Origin: Diphasiastrum complanatum
Lineage: Eukaryota > Streptophyta > Lycopodiopsida > Lycopodiales > Lycopodiaceae
Assembly (NCBI GenBank): GCA_029204225.1
Contig: CM055093.1
Span: forward strand, 29,897,777 to 29,961,776
Length of the DNA: 64,000 nt
Direction: 5' to 3'
Numbering within the stretch: position 1 is the first letter of the stretch; each line of letters begins with the position of its first letter. Made by a program: the position numbers and the translations under genes. Positions 23,901-35,140 of the stretch are shown here, piece after piece. Below the pieces are notes generated by a model. That model was not told where the DNA came from. It saw nothing but the letters and a program-made list of their open reading frames with translations, and did no database searches.

Positions 23901-26019
23901 CGACTTCTTCTGAACTTCTGCTTCAGTAGTATCTGTGAAATTATTTTAAAAGCACCATGAGGAGTCAGGACACTGAACCATTACACACAGTGCACTTTTA
24001 GACTATCAAAAAAACATCAGCAGAACTTGCCTATTCCTCTAATACACCTAAGTATACTCATAGAATTTCACTGTAGACCAGGTACTATGAAGCTAACATG
24101 AAACTGACCTGCACGCAATGTTGATTTGTCAGTTGTTTTGATTGTGCGGTACATCTGTAGCCAATAAGTATCAAGGTCAAGTTACAGTTTTCATCAAGAT
24201 CGTTGCATTCATCTGCCCTGCGATAAATCAAACCTTCTAGTTGAAGCAATCAGCGACTTATTTTCCTGAATTTAACAAATGAAAGAACTCGATTGGATCT
24301 CAAATCCTTCATAGATATGGTTTCCACGATCTTTGTTACAACATCCTAACCTGGAGTGACAAGTAGGAGTATTTTTTCAGATTCAAGCTGGCTAGAACCG
24401 TGATTCTTTATGCATAACGACTGTCATCAGTGTTTTTAATCCTTAGAATCTGGTTTGATATCCTTGAACAAACTTAACAGTACATGTGTCTCGACTGATT
24501 AGCAGCTCCAATTGAATAATCCCCAAGCATTAAAAGACGAAGCAGCTGAATGAGGATGCGATCTACCTGCAAATGACTCTTGACATGGGCCAGAGTGAGA
24601 TCTTCGACGTTCATCAACTCTAAAACGGATTTAGGTGTTGCCCCTGACATTACAAAGAATACACATTTCATCAGTACTACCCAACACATTTTCTTTCCAG
24701 AAGAATCGCAGATTCTCTGCGATTCTTCTATTCTACCTGCCAAAGTGTATTAACTTAAATACAGAATATTACTTTACAAGACTGAAGCCATTCCATCAGA
24801 AAAGCTACTACAATATGGGACTTCAACTCCTGATTCGAGCTAACTTATGATTAAGGTAGAAATTTTAATGATATTCATTAGATGGAATGCAGAAAGTGAA
24901 GAAACCGAAAATAGCAACCTAAAATAGAATATTATAAAATAAACGAGTTTCTGCTACATTTTGTGACCAGTAGTACTTGCAAACATGGCGAGAAGCCAGC
25001 AAAAACTCTTCATGCTTTTCTCCACTACATTTCCTCTTGTTGTAGAAAGATACGTCTAAGTTCACACATACGGTTTGATCCTTACTTTCATGTCCTCCGA
25101 GTAGCTCCACGGCATTTACAAAGTGAGCATGCAATGAGCTAGTCCATCTCATGCGCGGTGCGCGCATACTTCGCTTATTATAAAACCTCGGGAGAAATCT
25201 TGAGCGCAGACTTCCGCTGAGAGAATCTTGAAGCACCGCGCTACCCAACTTTAAAAGTGGAGTAACTGCATTGCCGCTGGATCTCGTTCCAGTTCCTTCG
25301 ACACGCATTTGGCTACAGTCCGATCTAGTCTGAACATCTGCTGCATGAATTCGATAAGGAATTGCATTGACCATGGAATTCTGGTAGGAGATGGTACTTT
25401 CTTTAGATCCAGCATCTTCATTCTCTGGTCGACCAAGAGACTTTGATAGGGCAAAGTTGAGGGAGTGCTGAGCTCCAGAGCTGAAAGAAAAATGAGGCTG
25501 CACTTTGCTACTTAATGGCTGCAGATCATTGGCTTTAACCCATGAACTAGTGTGCCTCTCAAAGCCTGAATCTGCTTTCGAATTCCCAGAAATGTTTTCT
25601 AAAATACCAAAAGCATCACCCCGTTTTACCAAGTCCAATCGTCTACTGTTTTCCTGTATCTTTTGAAGAGCTTGCGATCGTGTGTGAAAACGATTTCTTC
25701 CCCCATCCATGACTGTATCTTGCAATACGTCATGTTCAGCAGAACTCCCATCAGGTGTTGTGCTGAACAGGCGCAATTCGGTAGAGGGTTTAACTGTCTG
25801 CTTGTAACTTTCAGCTTCTCCTGTAGGAGTGCAGGAATTCTCACTCAAAGAACTGCTAGAATACCGCACATCATGAAAACCACCGGACTGTGTAGAGCTA
25901 TAAGCTTCTCTGCATGCTGAACTAATGCGTAGAGATAAATCTGGACGATGTAGAAGATGGTCGGAAGATATCTTCCTCATGTACAGGCTGTCTGGCGTCT
26001 CCTCTTTCATATCCCACAT
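20983..26019 (-). CDS. KANADI-type GARP (MYB-like) transcription factor, six coding exons
   Basis: Coding exons: 26,019-25,086; 24,643-24,567; 24,154-24,109; 23,932-23,728; 22,410-22,350; 21,240-20,983. All junctions are GT-AG and join in phase, giving about 526 aa without a stop. I chose the ATG at 26,019 because an in-frame TAG lies shortly upstream; an upstream-reading TTG is not credible. Near the N terminus is PDLSLRIS, typical of KANADI proteins. The GARP DNA-binding domain (around residues 292-345) reads RAPRMRWTSSLHAHFVNAVE, then GGHE-R-ATPKSVLELM, then DLTLAHVKSHLQ-MYRTIKTTDK, split by two introns. The C terminus has PNLDFTLGRPGWQ and ends ERSKELLLLKC, both family signatures. KANADI proteins act in the nucleus, mainly as repressors, setting organ polarity against HD-ZIP III factors and modulating auxin. 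Differences from Arabidopsis KAN1 are conservative (H for R, N for H in helix 1; NVED for DVKD). Introns are short and free of obvious retroelements. This appears to be a functional host gene. Confidence 0.93.
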
Positions 26020-27400
26020 TTGGATTGACAACAGACTCTTGCAATAGTACTACGCAGAAGCCAAGTGCTTCCTTCGCCGGGGAGGTTGTCAGAAACAATA
26101 GATTGTTCTCATGGAGACCAACAGATGCAGATAGAAATAAGCATCTAATATAAGGAACCTCTAGTAGTCTTCAAAAGCTTGTACAACCTACATGTTGAGG
26201 TCCTGTAGTATACATCTCCAGCTTATAATAAGTTTCAACGTTCAAGATTAAGCCCATCGGCTTCAAGATGCTCGTTATTGAAGCATATGAAGCCACAGTA
26301 TAGTGGAAGAACTACAACAGATGTACACGATTAAAGCACCACTTTTGTGATGGATACAGGCTCCTTATATCAGGAGTCTGCAAGAGTTTCAAGGACATCA
26401 GACGTTGCAGAATGAGCACCACCAATTGAATTGGCCCAGGGGCGCTTTTCGAGATAGGTATACATGACCTAAGTACTTTGCAGAATGTTAAGCTGTAAAG
26501 CTCATATAGTTTGCTTGTTCACCTTCCAAATCATCTAGCTAGTCTAAAGATGAAGCTGGATCGATAATCTCAGAAGAGAATGTCGCAATCGGGTATGTTG
26601 CAAAGTCACAACAAACAATATTAGCATCGTAATCTCCAGTATATCTGGGCTTGCTCACAATTTTGGCATTGCTCATAGTTCATGTTTGATCGAAGCTCCA
26701 AATTCCTCAATAATACAGGATCATCATGAGCAAAATCTATGTTTGAAAAGGTCTACAGATAGACACGTAACTTGTTTTGGCGTAAAATACCGTGTGTTCG
26801 GATTGTACGTTTAGCATGAAAGTAATAATGAGAGTATGTCCTACCTCATCAATGCAAAAAGAGTTGGAGTTGAAATGGCTAGCCACTCTGAGACCGACTT
26901 TCACGAAGAATTCAAATCAGTGTTCTGAAAACCATCCTGCCTAAAGTCGTGCATTTTTGCGTTTTTGGAAGGATGTGGATTTTAAAAAATTGTTGACTTC
27001 AAAATTCTACATCTCTAACACTCTTGCCACGTGAAATTATTTCAATATTAGATTTGCCACTACACATTGTATGCACAAACTACCACATGAATTCAGATTA
27101 CCTTGGTGTAAATTAATCTTAATGTAAATTTATAATGCTTGAATTTTTAGAGTTTTACTATATTAATATCATTTTTGTTCCCTCGCACCTTTCCTCGTAA
27201 TTATTTGGAACAAACCGCTATGTCTTCCATTGCCTTCTCTTTATCCAAAAGAAAATACTAAATATACATTTAATTTAGTGCCTTTAGCCCAGCTTGTGGG
27301 CACGTTAGAATGGTAACTATATGAGACATGTTCACATTTGTGACTCCACTGAACTGAACATGACTAGAATACATTCATGCCAATATCAAAACTTTTTAAG
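26020..27400. other. Upstream region of KANADI-like gene
   Basis: Should contain the 5' UTR and promoter of the minus-strand KANADI gene. No clear TATA box or upstream coding exon could be assigned. No other gene on either strand. Confidence 0.45.
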
Positions 27401-27404
27401 ATTT

Positions 27405-27775
27405 CTTAGATTATATTAATAAGACCAATGAATCTTACATAAGATTTCAAAAATTATATTATTCAGACCATTGAATCATACATTTTAAAAGGCATAAAGA
27501 CTTAGATTCCTTTAATAATTTTTGTATAATTAATTGAGACCCCAATCTTACATATTAGAAAACTTTAGGTCTAGAATTCCTTAACCCTATTTGTTGAGCA
27601 TAAACTAACCTAAGGCCAATGGATCTTACATATCAGAAAACCTTAGGCTTAAAATGCTCTGACTATATTGTTGAGCATAAAATCACCTAAGTAAGACAAA
27701 TGAGTCTTACATACAAGAAACTTTAAAGGTTTAAGATTCTTTTATATTTGTTGGGCATAAAATCACCTTGTAAGG
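27405..27775. repeat. Degenerate tandem repeat, about 75-85 bp units
   Basis: Four to five imperfect units, each with ...AAGACCAATGAATCTTACATA-AGAAACTTTAGG-TTAAGATTC...TTGTTGAGCATAAAATCACC. The right-hand units are best conserved. No coding content. Confidence 0.7.
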
Positions 27776-27814
27776 AAATAAGTGTGGCTTTTTGGCAAGA
27801 TGGATATTTTTTTT

Positions 27815-28050
27815 TGGAAAAACCCAAATTTTCCATTCTAGATAATGCCCATTTCCCCTAAACAAGTGTGCGCTGATGCCAAGTGTTTATCTCTCAAAAA
27901 TTTTGTGAAAACCCTTTTTCTATTCTAGATAATGACCATCTTTGTTTCTAGATAATGCTCAGTTTCCCTAAACAATTGCGCCCTTCTGCCGAGTGTTGAT
28001 CTCTCATTTTGGGAAAACCAATTTTCCCTATTCTAGATAGATGCCCATCT
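27815..28050. repeat. Tandem repeat, about 115-bp unit, two copies
   Basis: Units contain TTCTAGATAATGCCCAT-TTTCCCTAAACAA-TGCGC-CTGCCGAGTGTTGATCTCTC. About two copies plus a partial third (TTCTAGATAGATGCCCATC). Adjacent to, but different in sequence from, the 27.4 kb repeats. Confidence 0.7.
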
Positions 28051-29320
28051 TTCCCTAGCATTGAAATGCATGATCAAGACTGTGAAAAACAAACGATTAT
28101 AAAAGAAAATGGGTCTTTAATTTTCACGTGGGGTGATGTAGGAATTCAACGGATGGTGGCCTGCACACAAGAATATTGTCCAAAAGCGAGTTATTCAGTA
28201 GGCTGGAAGACGCCACAGATTAAGCGGAGATGAATGCAGTTGACTTCGAGAATATAGCGTGCCCTCTACCGCGGAGATGGACTGGCTCTTTCTCAGACAC
28301 TTTTAGTCTTTTTGTGGGGATGAGTGGGTCAGTGCAGCATGAGCCGACAGGCAGAGAATTCAAAACTGTTTATTCATTCATACTGTCTGTCAACCGACAC
28401 ACGCGGATCACTCGAGACTGGGCATTTGCAAGCTGCACTGCACGTCAAACCCCTATTTGCCTTTCAAAGAAACTCAAATGATTCCACCAGAGTGACAAGT
28501 GACAGGCAAACTGAAAAGCCCCATTTGAAAGCCAAACCTGAAAACCTAAATTTCATAGATGATCTACATTTTTATCCTATAGTTTGAAATCCTTAGGCTT
28601 TTTGAATTGCAATGTGACCCTAAAACATAAGTGCCTTAAGAGAAAGTTACAAATAAAACCTTCCTCTCAACTTGAAAGGTGCGCTTGGACCACCCTCGAC
28701 AAGCCCATTTGCCCCTTATCCTTATAGAGCTCCTTCACGTCGAGAACCCTTGGATAAGAGTGGGGAAGGGGCCCAGTGTAAAGTCGACATTAAAGTCAAA
28801 GAATGGAAACGACATTTTTTCTTCAAAGACAATTTCACTAAAATTTTCCAAGATGTCAACTTTAAAAAATCAAAAGCTATTTTCACTAGTAAGAAACTTT
28901 TTCGTTTAGCGAAATATTCATATAACAATGATGAACCTTTGGTGTTAGAGTATGAAGTATTTTAAGCTCAGTATGATGAGAATAAACACAAGAAAATATG
29001 CAGACTCTTCAAAAAATGATAACACTAGTTATGCTCATATTTTTCCATGGGGTGGGACAAGGCCCCAAGAAATAGTCAATACCAAGAGTCTTTCCAAAAT
29101 TTTCAATAATTATGATAGGAAGACTTTTAGCTAGTTAAGATAGTTGGATTATCAATTGTCATCATACTAGATATTTAAAATTAACCACAAAACTTAGCAA
29201 TTCCAACATATGAATAACAAATTCTTAGTTAACGTAGGTACAAAAAGGACATTTTCAAGATTCATGCTTTTGGATGATATACAATGGAATAGTACCAATA
29301 CCACTTATTCTACACTCTTG
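28051..29320. other. No gene assigned; weak open frame at 28,672-28,965
   Basis: A 97-codon plus-strand frame contains EWKRHFFFKDNFTKIFQDVN but no known motif. It may be part of a decayed transposon. I do not consider it a supported gene. The rest is non-coding. Confidence 0.3.
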
Positions 29321-29324
29321 ATCA

Positions 29325-30134
29325 CTAGTTGTAAAGATGGATGGATCTTTTTACATCATTATAAGAGAGTAAAGTGGAGAAATAGTCCTTTTGGAAAGTC
29401 ATGTGAGAGCTAGCCCCACCATCAATCCACCAAGAATCATTTGTGTTGCACTTGGATGATGGTGATGTGTTGGATACCATCAAGGATGATTCTTCTTCAT
29501 CCTCCTCCTCTTGATGTGTAATATTGATTTGTTTATTCGCTTGTGCCTTCTTCTTCTTGAGACAGAGAATTTTATCTCTCACTAGCTTCTAGAAGGAAAG
29601 CACTAATTGATCCCATCTTACTAGTGAATTCTACAAACAAGAAAATTGATTTTTGATTCTAGAAACTCACAAAGGTCTTTATTGTAGTGATTCACTCAAA
29701 TTTGATTTCTAGCCCACCAAATGGACTTATAATAGCACTGCCTCACAAAGATGAAATGAAGATTAGATGAGTTACAATCAACCTACAATCAAATCAAGCC
29801 AATTTTGGCTATTTTTGGACAATATAATGACCAAATCTCCCTCACACTTCTTGATGGACTTCCAAAAACTGTAAAACACTTTTAGAGGACTTTTTTTCAG
29901 CCTAGATTAATTGACACTAAGTCAAATCTAATCAATGGCACTCAATCTTGGTAGCTTTTCCTAGGATTAGCGCCAAAAATCTCATCAAGAACATGAATTT
30001 ATTTATATGGATCTAATGAATATTGAGCATTAAATGTAGGCTCAAAGGTGCCCACATGTGTGGACAGTTTGGATTTTGATCCCTACCAAGTTTGGAATCA
30101 AATTCTCTCGATCAATGATTAAGCCATTGTACTT
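29325..30134 (-). pseudogene. Copia relic: leader plus gag-protease junction, gag deleted
   Basis: From the PBS at 30,147 the minus strand runs through a leader of about 500 bp. A gag start (MGSISAFLLEASE…, around 29,615) is joined directly to the end of gag (LKKKKAQANKQINITHQEEE) and the protease SWWIDGGASSHMTFQKDYF, where D-S-G has become D-G-G. Almost the whole of gag has therefore been deleted. The sequence is very close to the 59.2 kb copia element (SSLMVSN-PPSSKCNTNDSWWID). It ends at 29,325 in sequence of another kind. Confidence 0.8.
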
Positions 30135-30147
30135 GGCTCTGATACCA
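30135..30147 (-). other. Copia primer binding site
   Basis: The minus strand reads TGGTATCAGAGCC immediately after the LTR end …TTTCACA. This is an exact plant copia initiator-tRNA-Met PBS and fixes both the orientation and the LTR boundary at 30,148. Confidence 0.9.
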
Positions 30148-30464
30148 TGTGAAAGTACTGTACTTTTGGACCATAAATGGATCTACACAAGATCCACAAG
30201 AGTGATTGGATGCTTTCTAAACAATCTATCACAAAAATTAGACACAAAAAATTGATCTAGATTGGCAATTTGACAATCAACAAGCAAGCAATCAAATAGC
30301 ATTGATCAATGATGAAATCTAACTTCACACGTGTGAAATGAAGCCTGATGTACAGCCTGCAAGAGAATTAAGGCTCAATCACTTTGGTTGCATTTAGATC
30401 ACAAACACTCAATACACAAATGTGGAGTAGCTCAAGATTGCCAATGAGCTCCAAAAAATAATCT
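30148..30464 (-). repeat. Copia LTR (minus), 3' half
   Basis: Begins (plus strand) TGTGAAAGTACTG next to the PBS. It is the reverse complement of the 3' part of the solo LTR at 30,470-31,151 (shared …GATCCATTTATGGTCC, TTGATAGATTGTT, TTGCCAATCTAGATCAA). It is interrupted by that LTR and resumes at 31,152. Confidence 0.8.
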
Positions 30465-30469
30465 AAGTT

Positions 30470-31151
30470 TGTGAAGAATTGCCAAAAATTGGCAAATCTA
30501 GCTTGATCAAAAACCATGAAAAATTTGTACATAATTGGGTTTCACACAAGTATGGCCAAAATGCCATGTGGCAACCCACTCCTTATGTAGGTTAGGTCAA
30601 GTCAAGAGAGTTGGTCATGTCTATTTGGTGGTCATCCCTACTTTATAGGACCTACACCTAAGTTTAAGGTGAAAATTTGACCAACTAGCTACCTACCAAG
30701 CATAACTCTAGGAAATAGACTAGGGTTTCATTTTAGGTCAAGGAGAGTGAGTTAACTTCCTTATTACATGCTGGAAATCCACCTAACTTCAAGAAGGAAG
30801 TCGAATTTGGTATGTATTCCCTCTCTCCATAGTGAGAAGATAGAAATTTTTGGAGCTCATTGGCAATCTCAAGCTAGTTCACTATGTGCATTGAGTTTTT
30901 GTGATCCCCAAATCAATTTCTACTTGTTTCTTAGGTTGAAGTCCGTATTACAGCTTGTAGTACATACGTGTGGGATCGGATTTCAATGTTGATCAAGTCT
31001 TTTGATTGTTAATGCTTGTTGTTTGTCAAATTGCCAATCTAGATCAACTTTTTTGTGTCTAGTTTTTTGATAGATTGTTAAGAAAGCATCCAATAAATCT
31101 TGTGGATCTTTTGTAGATCCATTTATGGTCCTAAAGTATAGTACTTTAACA
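30470..31151 (+). mobile_element. Solo copia LTR (682 bp)
   Basis: TGTGAAGAATTGCC … TAGTACTTTAACA has TG…CA ends, is similar over its first half to the 3' LTR at 61,756, and is flanked by AAGTT (30,465-30,469) and AAGTC (31,152-31,156), a 5-bp target duplication with one change. It lies in opposite orientation inside an older LTR of the same family. The internal region was lost by LTR-LTR recombination. Confidence 0.8.
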
Positions 31152-31358
31152 AAGTCCTTACTTCCTTTGTAAAGTTAGGTGAATTTCCAGCATGTAATAA
31201 GGAAGTTAACTTGGCTTTCTTGCCCTGATTTGCAACCCTAGCCTCATTCCTAGAGTCATGCCAAGTAGGTGGCTAGTTGGTCAATTTTTCATCATAAATT
31301 TAGGTGTAGGTCCTATAATGTAGGAATCACTACCAAATTGACTTGACCAACTCATTAG
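31152..31358 (-). repeat. Copia LTR (minus), 5' half
   Basis: Reverse complement of about 30,590-30,800 (CCTAACTT…/AAGTTAGG, GCATGTAATAAGGAAGTTAAC). It is the other half of the LTR split by the solo LTR; similarity stops near 31,358 where the E4 transposase relic begins. Confidence 0.75.
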
Positions 31359-31376
31359 AATCAATCAAACCGAGCA

Positions 31377-32000
31377 TTGCTGGTTCTAAAGCTTGAAGAT
31401 TTCTTATCAAACTACTCTAGAAAAGAATCTAGAATTCAATATTTAGTATGGAAAGAGATAATAGCTGCAACTCAAGATTTTGAGGATAGAGGTTCAACTC
31501 GCCTACCGAAAGCAGAAGTCTGGAAGAAGCTTGACAACATGGTGAACTATTTAAGAAAAGATAAATTTTTAAATAATGATGTGCAAATGATACAAAAAAC
31601 AACCAGTGAATTTTTTGATGCAGTTGAGTGCATGGGGAGAAGATCACATAACACATTATACAGTAAGAACTCAATGCATTAAGAAATTTCATGCTACTAC
31701 ATTTTTTTTGGGTACTGATATGATTTATGAAATGCAGCACATATTATGACATCATTCAACATTCTTTGCAAGAAATAGTGGAAGCCTCAGGATATAGCCA
31801 TCAAAAGGAATGGAGAAATCTCATTGGCAAGCAAGAGCGACATTTCACAAAAGTATACAACATGGTGGAACCAGTACAAAGAACAACTACATTTTGCAAC
31901 TTTTCCAATAGTTTATTAGAAGAGTGCATATTTTGTCACAATACAAAATTGACAAACTATGAGAAATTTCAAAAAGCACGCAAATTCATACATGCCAATA
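31377..32000 (+). pseudogene. E-element transposase C-terminal fragment (E4)
   Basis: 31,377-31,680 reads LSNYSRKESRIQYLVWKEII, DFEDRGSTRLPKAEVWKKLD and …EFFDAVE, about half identical to the E3 transposase at 50,840-51,070. The last intron is kept at the same place, and the following exon begins at GCAG/CACATATTATGAC (31,738) like the E3 exon at 51,191. After that the frame is broken, but …YEKFQKARKFIHANRQ corresponds to YQRFKKACKFVSQN in E3. Retention of the intron means this copy moved or was duplicated as DNA. Upstream exons, including the catalytic Asp regions, are absent. Confidence 0.75.
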
Positions 32001-32230
32001 GGCAATAGATATAAAGATATCATTTTGTATATTGATACACACAGAAATTATACAAAGTTTCAACACTTTTTAAAATCTAGTCCATCTTCGACACCTTCTC
32101 CAATGACAATTGCAACTTGGGGTCATGCAATAGCTTTTGTAAATCAACAAATGACAAGAGGTCTAAATGCGACCTTATCAACTTGCCTAGCTGATAAAAA
32201 TAGTAATTATGAGGCCTTATTAACATAATA
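32001..32230 (+). pseudogene. Short coding-like remnant downstream of E4 transposase
   Basis: An open stretch reads YIDTHRNYTKFQHFLKSSPS and …LSTCLADKNSNYEALLT before a stop at 32,228. No counterpart was found in E3 and no known motif. It may be a variant C-terminal extension or another captured sequence. Confidence 0.3.
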
Positions 32231-32344
32231 AAATCTCCTCTTCAACTAGTTTTAGCATAGATTTAGATAATACTTTTAAAATGCTTCATAAACAAGTTAT
32301 TTTTCATGTAATCTCAGTCCTACTAACTATCGAGCAAGCTATCT

Positions 32345-32545
32345 CTGAGTGTTAGAGAACATGGCTCCACACTCTCTATTGTTGAGTGTTTTTGTGTTTA
32401 GTACTTTTTCTTGTACACTTTCATTACTTCTCCTCATCCTTTGCAAGACTTGGTTTCTTAGCATAAGCATTCTTGAAGTGTTGTTGGATTCATATATTGC
32501 TTTTAACACTAGAGTTGTTTTCAGCACATTTTTGTGTGCATGCGC
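32345..32545 (-). pseudogene. Copia gag fragment
   Basis: The minus strand reads AIYESNNTSRMLMLRNQVLQ then RMRRSNESVQEKVL, closely matching the gag of the 59.2 kb element (SIYESSNTSRALMLRNQILQ). About 65 codons, isolated. Confidence 0.85.
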
Positions 32546-32719
32546 ACAAAAGTGAACATAAAACCCTTGGTCACTTGACAAGATATAACATGCCATCAAA
32601 TGATTGAAATTTCAACCTTTCAATTGTATGTGGAACTAGACTTGACTCTCTATTGTGTTATAGAAAAACTTAAATTTTCTCTCTCTTAATTGATGGCAAT
32701 CTGCCCCCAAAAATCTTCA

Positions 32720-33245
32720 GTTTTTAGCACTTCACATGGGTAACTTTAGGTGCACATATATGTCTCTATAGGACTCCAAATTTGATTTTTTTTATATAGA
32801 CATGTTTCTATGGTCATAAAGGATTTTTGAAAGTAGACAGTTAAACAAAGGGTTGTAAAAAGCACCTCTTAAAGAGCTGAAACTTTCTAGCACCCTTCAA
32901 TAATTTTCAATACCTTTTAGCACTTGACATAGGTAGCTTTAGATGCACATATCTATCTCTAAATGACTCCAAATTGAAAAAAAATTGAGAGACATGTTTC
33001 TATGGCCATATAATACTTTTTAAAGTAGGCAAACCGAAAAAATATTGTCAAAATCATGGTATTACACACTCATATATGATATTTCCAGTTTTGGTGCTTT
33101 GTATCAACACTTAGAAGGGTAATTTTAAATGCACTTATCTATCTCTATAGATCTCCAAATTCAATTTTTTTTTTAATAGGCATGTTTCTATAATCATATA
33201 GGATTTTTAAGAGTGGACATGCTAAAAATTGAATGTAAAATTCAC
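32720..33245. repeat. Three degenerate tandem units of about 190 bp
   Basis: Units begin near 32,727, 32,922 and 33,107 and share TAGCACTT-ACAT-GGTA-CTTTAG, ATGCACATATCTATCTCTA, CTCCAAATT and GACATGTTTCTATGGTCATATA. Satellite-like array, no coding content. Confidence 0.75.
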
Positions 33246-33479
33246 AACAATGTAGTCCCATATATGAAAATATCAAAGTTTCATCAGTACCCCCATGTGT
33301 TTAACACATCATATCTTACATATAAGTTACTCAAAATGAAGGTCTCAAATTTTTCAATCGATAAATGTATATATGAAGAACACACATGTGAAAAAATTTG
33401 ATGTGATTCATCATAGTTTATGAGATATGATCTTTTGAGTAAGTGTTTGAAATGCACACTTTTGTGTGCATTTTGAAAC

Positions 33480-34418
33480 GACTCTACTGTTAATGAATCC
33501 CAAGCTTCCTTGGTTGAAGTGCAAGTGACAACTTAAAGGGGATTACTAATGTTCATTTTCACACAATTTAATGCTAGTCTTGTGCTCTTCTTGTAGTTCA
33601 CCAATTCTTGTCCACCTACAAGTTCATCCTCTTCATCCTAGGACAAGATCACAGAGGTCTTGGAGCACAAGTCGTGACTCCATCCTCACTTTGGAGTAAT
33701 TTGTAGAGTTACCTCTGACTAGCTTCTAAAAGCAATGCACCTATTGATCCCATCTTTGCTAGTGACTTGTACAATCAATGTACTTCTCGGCCCTCACTAG
33801 TATCTCTACAAAAAACAACTCACACTTGATGGAGAGAATTTGATTCTAGAAGTTCACAAAGACTTCACTTTATTTCAATGACTCAAAATAGAATTCTAGC
33901 CTTTCAAAAGACTTTGAGTCTCAACCTTCTCACCCTCTCACTAAAATCAAATAGAAGTATGATGATTTTACTTCAAATTATAATCAAATCAAATAAAAAA
34001 ATCAATAATTTTGGTAAAGCAATGACTCTTTTACACCCTTTTTTTCTTGATGATCCAACAAGACCTAAATAATCATCTTTTAGGACTTGTTCAAAGCTCT
34101 CATTATTTTAACCCTATGACTCAAAGTCAAATCTCAGTAATGGCATTTGATCATTGATGCTTCCTCTTTGATTTGCATTAAAAATATCATGAAGATGATG
34201 TGTACAGAAATTATGAGGTTCATATTAATAATGGAGCTTTAAATGCAAGTACAACAACTCCCCACACATGTGAAAAGTACACCTGTAGACCAATATCAAC
34301 AACCAATGTCAAACTTTAAAGTAATCACTTAGTATAGGTTTGCCCTACCAGAACTAGCTCTTTAGCATTAAACTTGCTAAATTTGGATTGAGTTTTAATT
34401 AAAAAAACTCTTGTCATT
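33480..34418 (-). pseudogene. Copia leader and gag N terminus
   Basis: Downstream (minus) of the PBS at 34,419-34,431 a long leader leads into a gag start around 33,740. Gag pieces such as LALNCVKMNISNPL and STKEAWDSL are recognisable through stops. The array of 190-bp repeats lies beyond its truncated end. Leader and gag start are related to those at 29.6-30.1 kb. Confidence 0.65.
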
Positions 34419-34510
34419 GGCTTTGATACCATGTTGAGAACTAGTGTTTAGGACCCTAAATGTATCTACAAAAGATCCTCAAAAGTGATTGGATACATGG
34501 TTAATTAATC
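34419..34510 (-). repeat. PBS and LTR end of the minus-strand copia
   Basis: The plus strand GGCTTTGATACCA (34,419-34,431) is the reverse complement of a PBS with one change. TGTTGAGAACTAGTG… from 34,432 is the LTR end, sharing AAGTGATTGGAT with 30,185. The LTR is truncated near 34,510 where a plus-strand copia piece begins. Confidence 0.65.
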
Positions 34511-34525
34511 CATGAGGAGTCACTA

Positions 34526-35140
34526 ATGGTGTCCAACTTCCCATCAACAAGCCTCAAAGGTGAGGAAGAATATTGGTGGATACATAGTGGGGCAAGCTCC
34601 CACAAGACAAGTCACAAAGAGTTTATTTTTCAACTCTTACCTTTTGATAGATCTAAGAAGCTTATTCATACCACAAGTGATCTTAAAAGCAAGATTGAGG
34701 GAGTAGGATTAGTTCTTATGTGTCTTGAATCTACCAAGAAATTCATGCTTGAGGTTGTATGTTCCCAACATCTAAGTGTTGGGAAACTCATGGACAAGGG
34801 CTTCTTTGTTACATGTGATGGTACTATTTGCTTGATAATGAGGAGCGGGAATGTCATTGTTGAAGGGATTAAAGATGGTAGGCTTTTCAAGCTTGATGCT
34901 TTTGTGAATGCTAACCATTGTGGATTGATAGCCAAGGAGAAGATGGCACAATTGGAGCCATGTCACAAGAGATTGGATCACTGCAATCACAGATCCATGG
35001 AGGCTATGTGCAACGAGGAGCCTATTTTTGGGCTTCCTAGATCCTTGGTAAGAGGTGGTGATGCATGAGAGGCATGTGCTTTGGCTAAAGCACCTAAGTT
35101 GCCTTTCTCAAGATCTACCACAAAGTTTGTTGGCCATGTA
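34526..35140 (+). pseudogene. Copia protease to integrase fragment
   Basis: Opens with YWWIHSGASSHKTSHKEF (protease; D-S-G now H-S-G). It continues through the linker (CSQHLSVGKLMDKGFFVTCD, with the LSNVLYVPxLTKNL part lost) to the integrase zinc region (CHKRLDHCNHRSMEAM, …EACALAKAPKLPFSRSTTK). Open for 180 codons, then a stop at about 35,068. Deleted linker and altered active site show it is dead. Confidence 0.8.

Noticed and set aside
25251-25844. Additional open frames overlapping KANADI exon 1 on both strands
   Set aside because: Shadows of the long coding exon in other frames.
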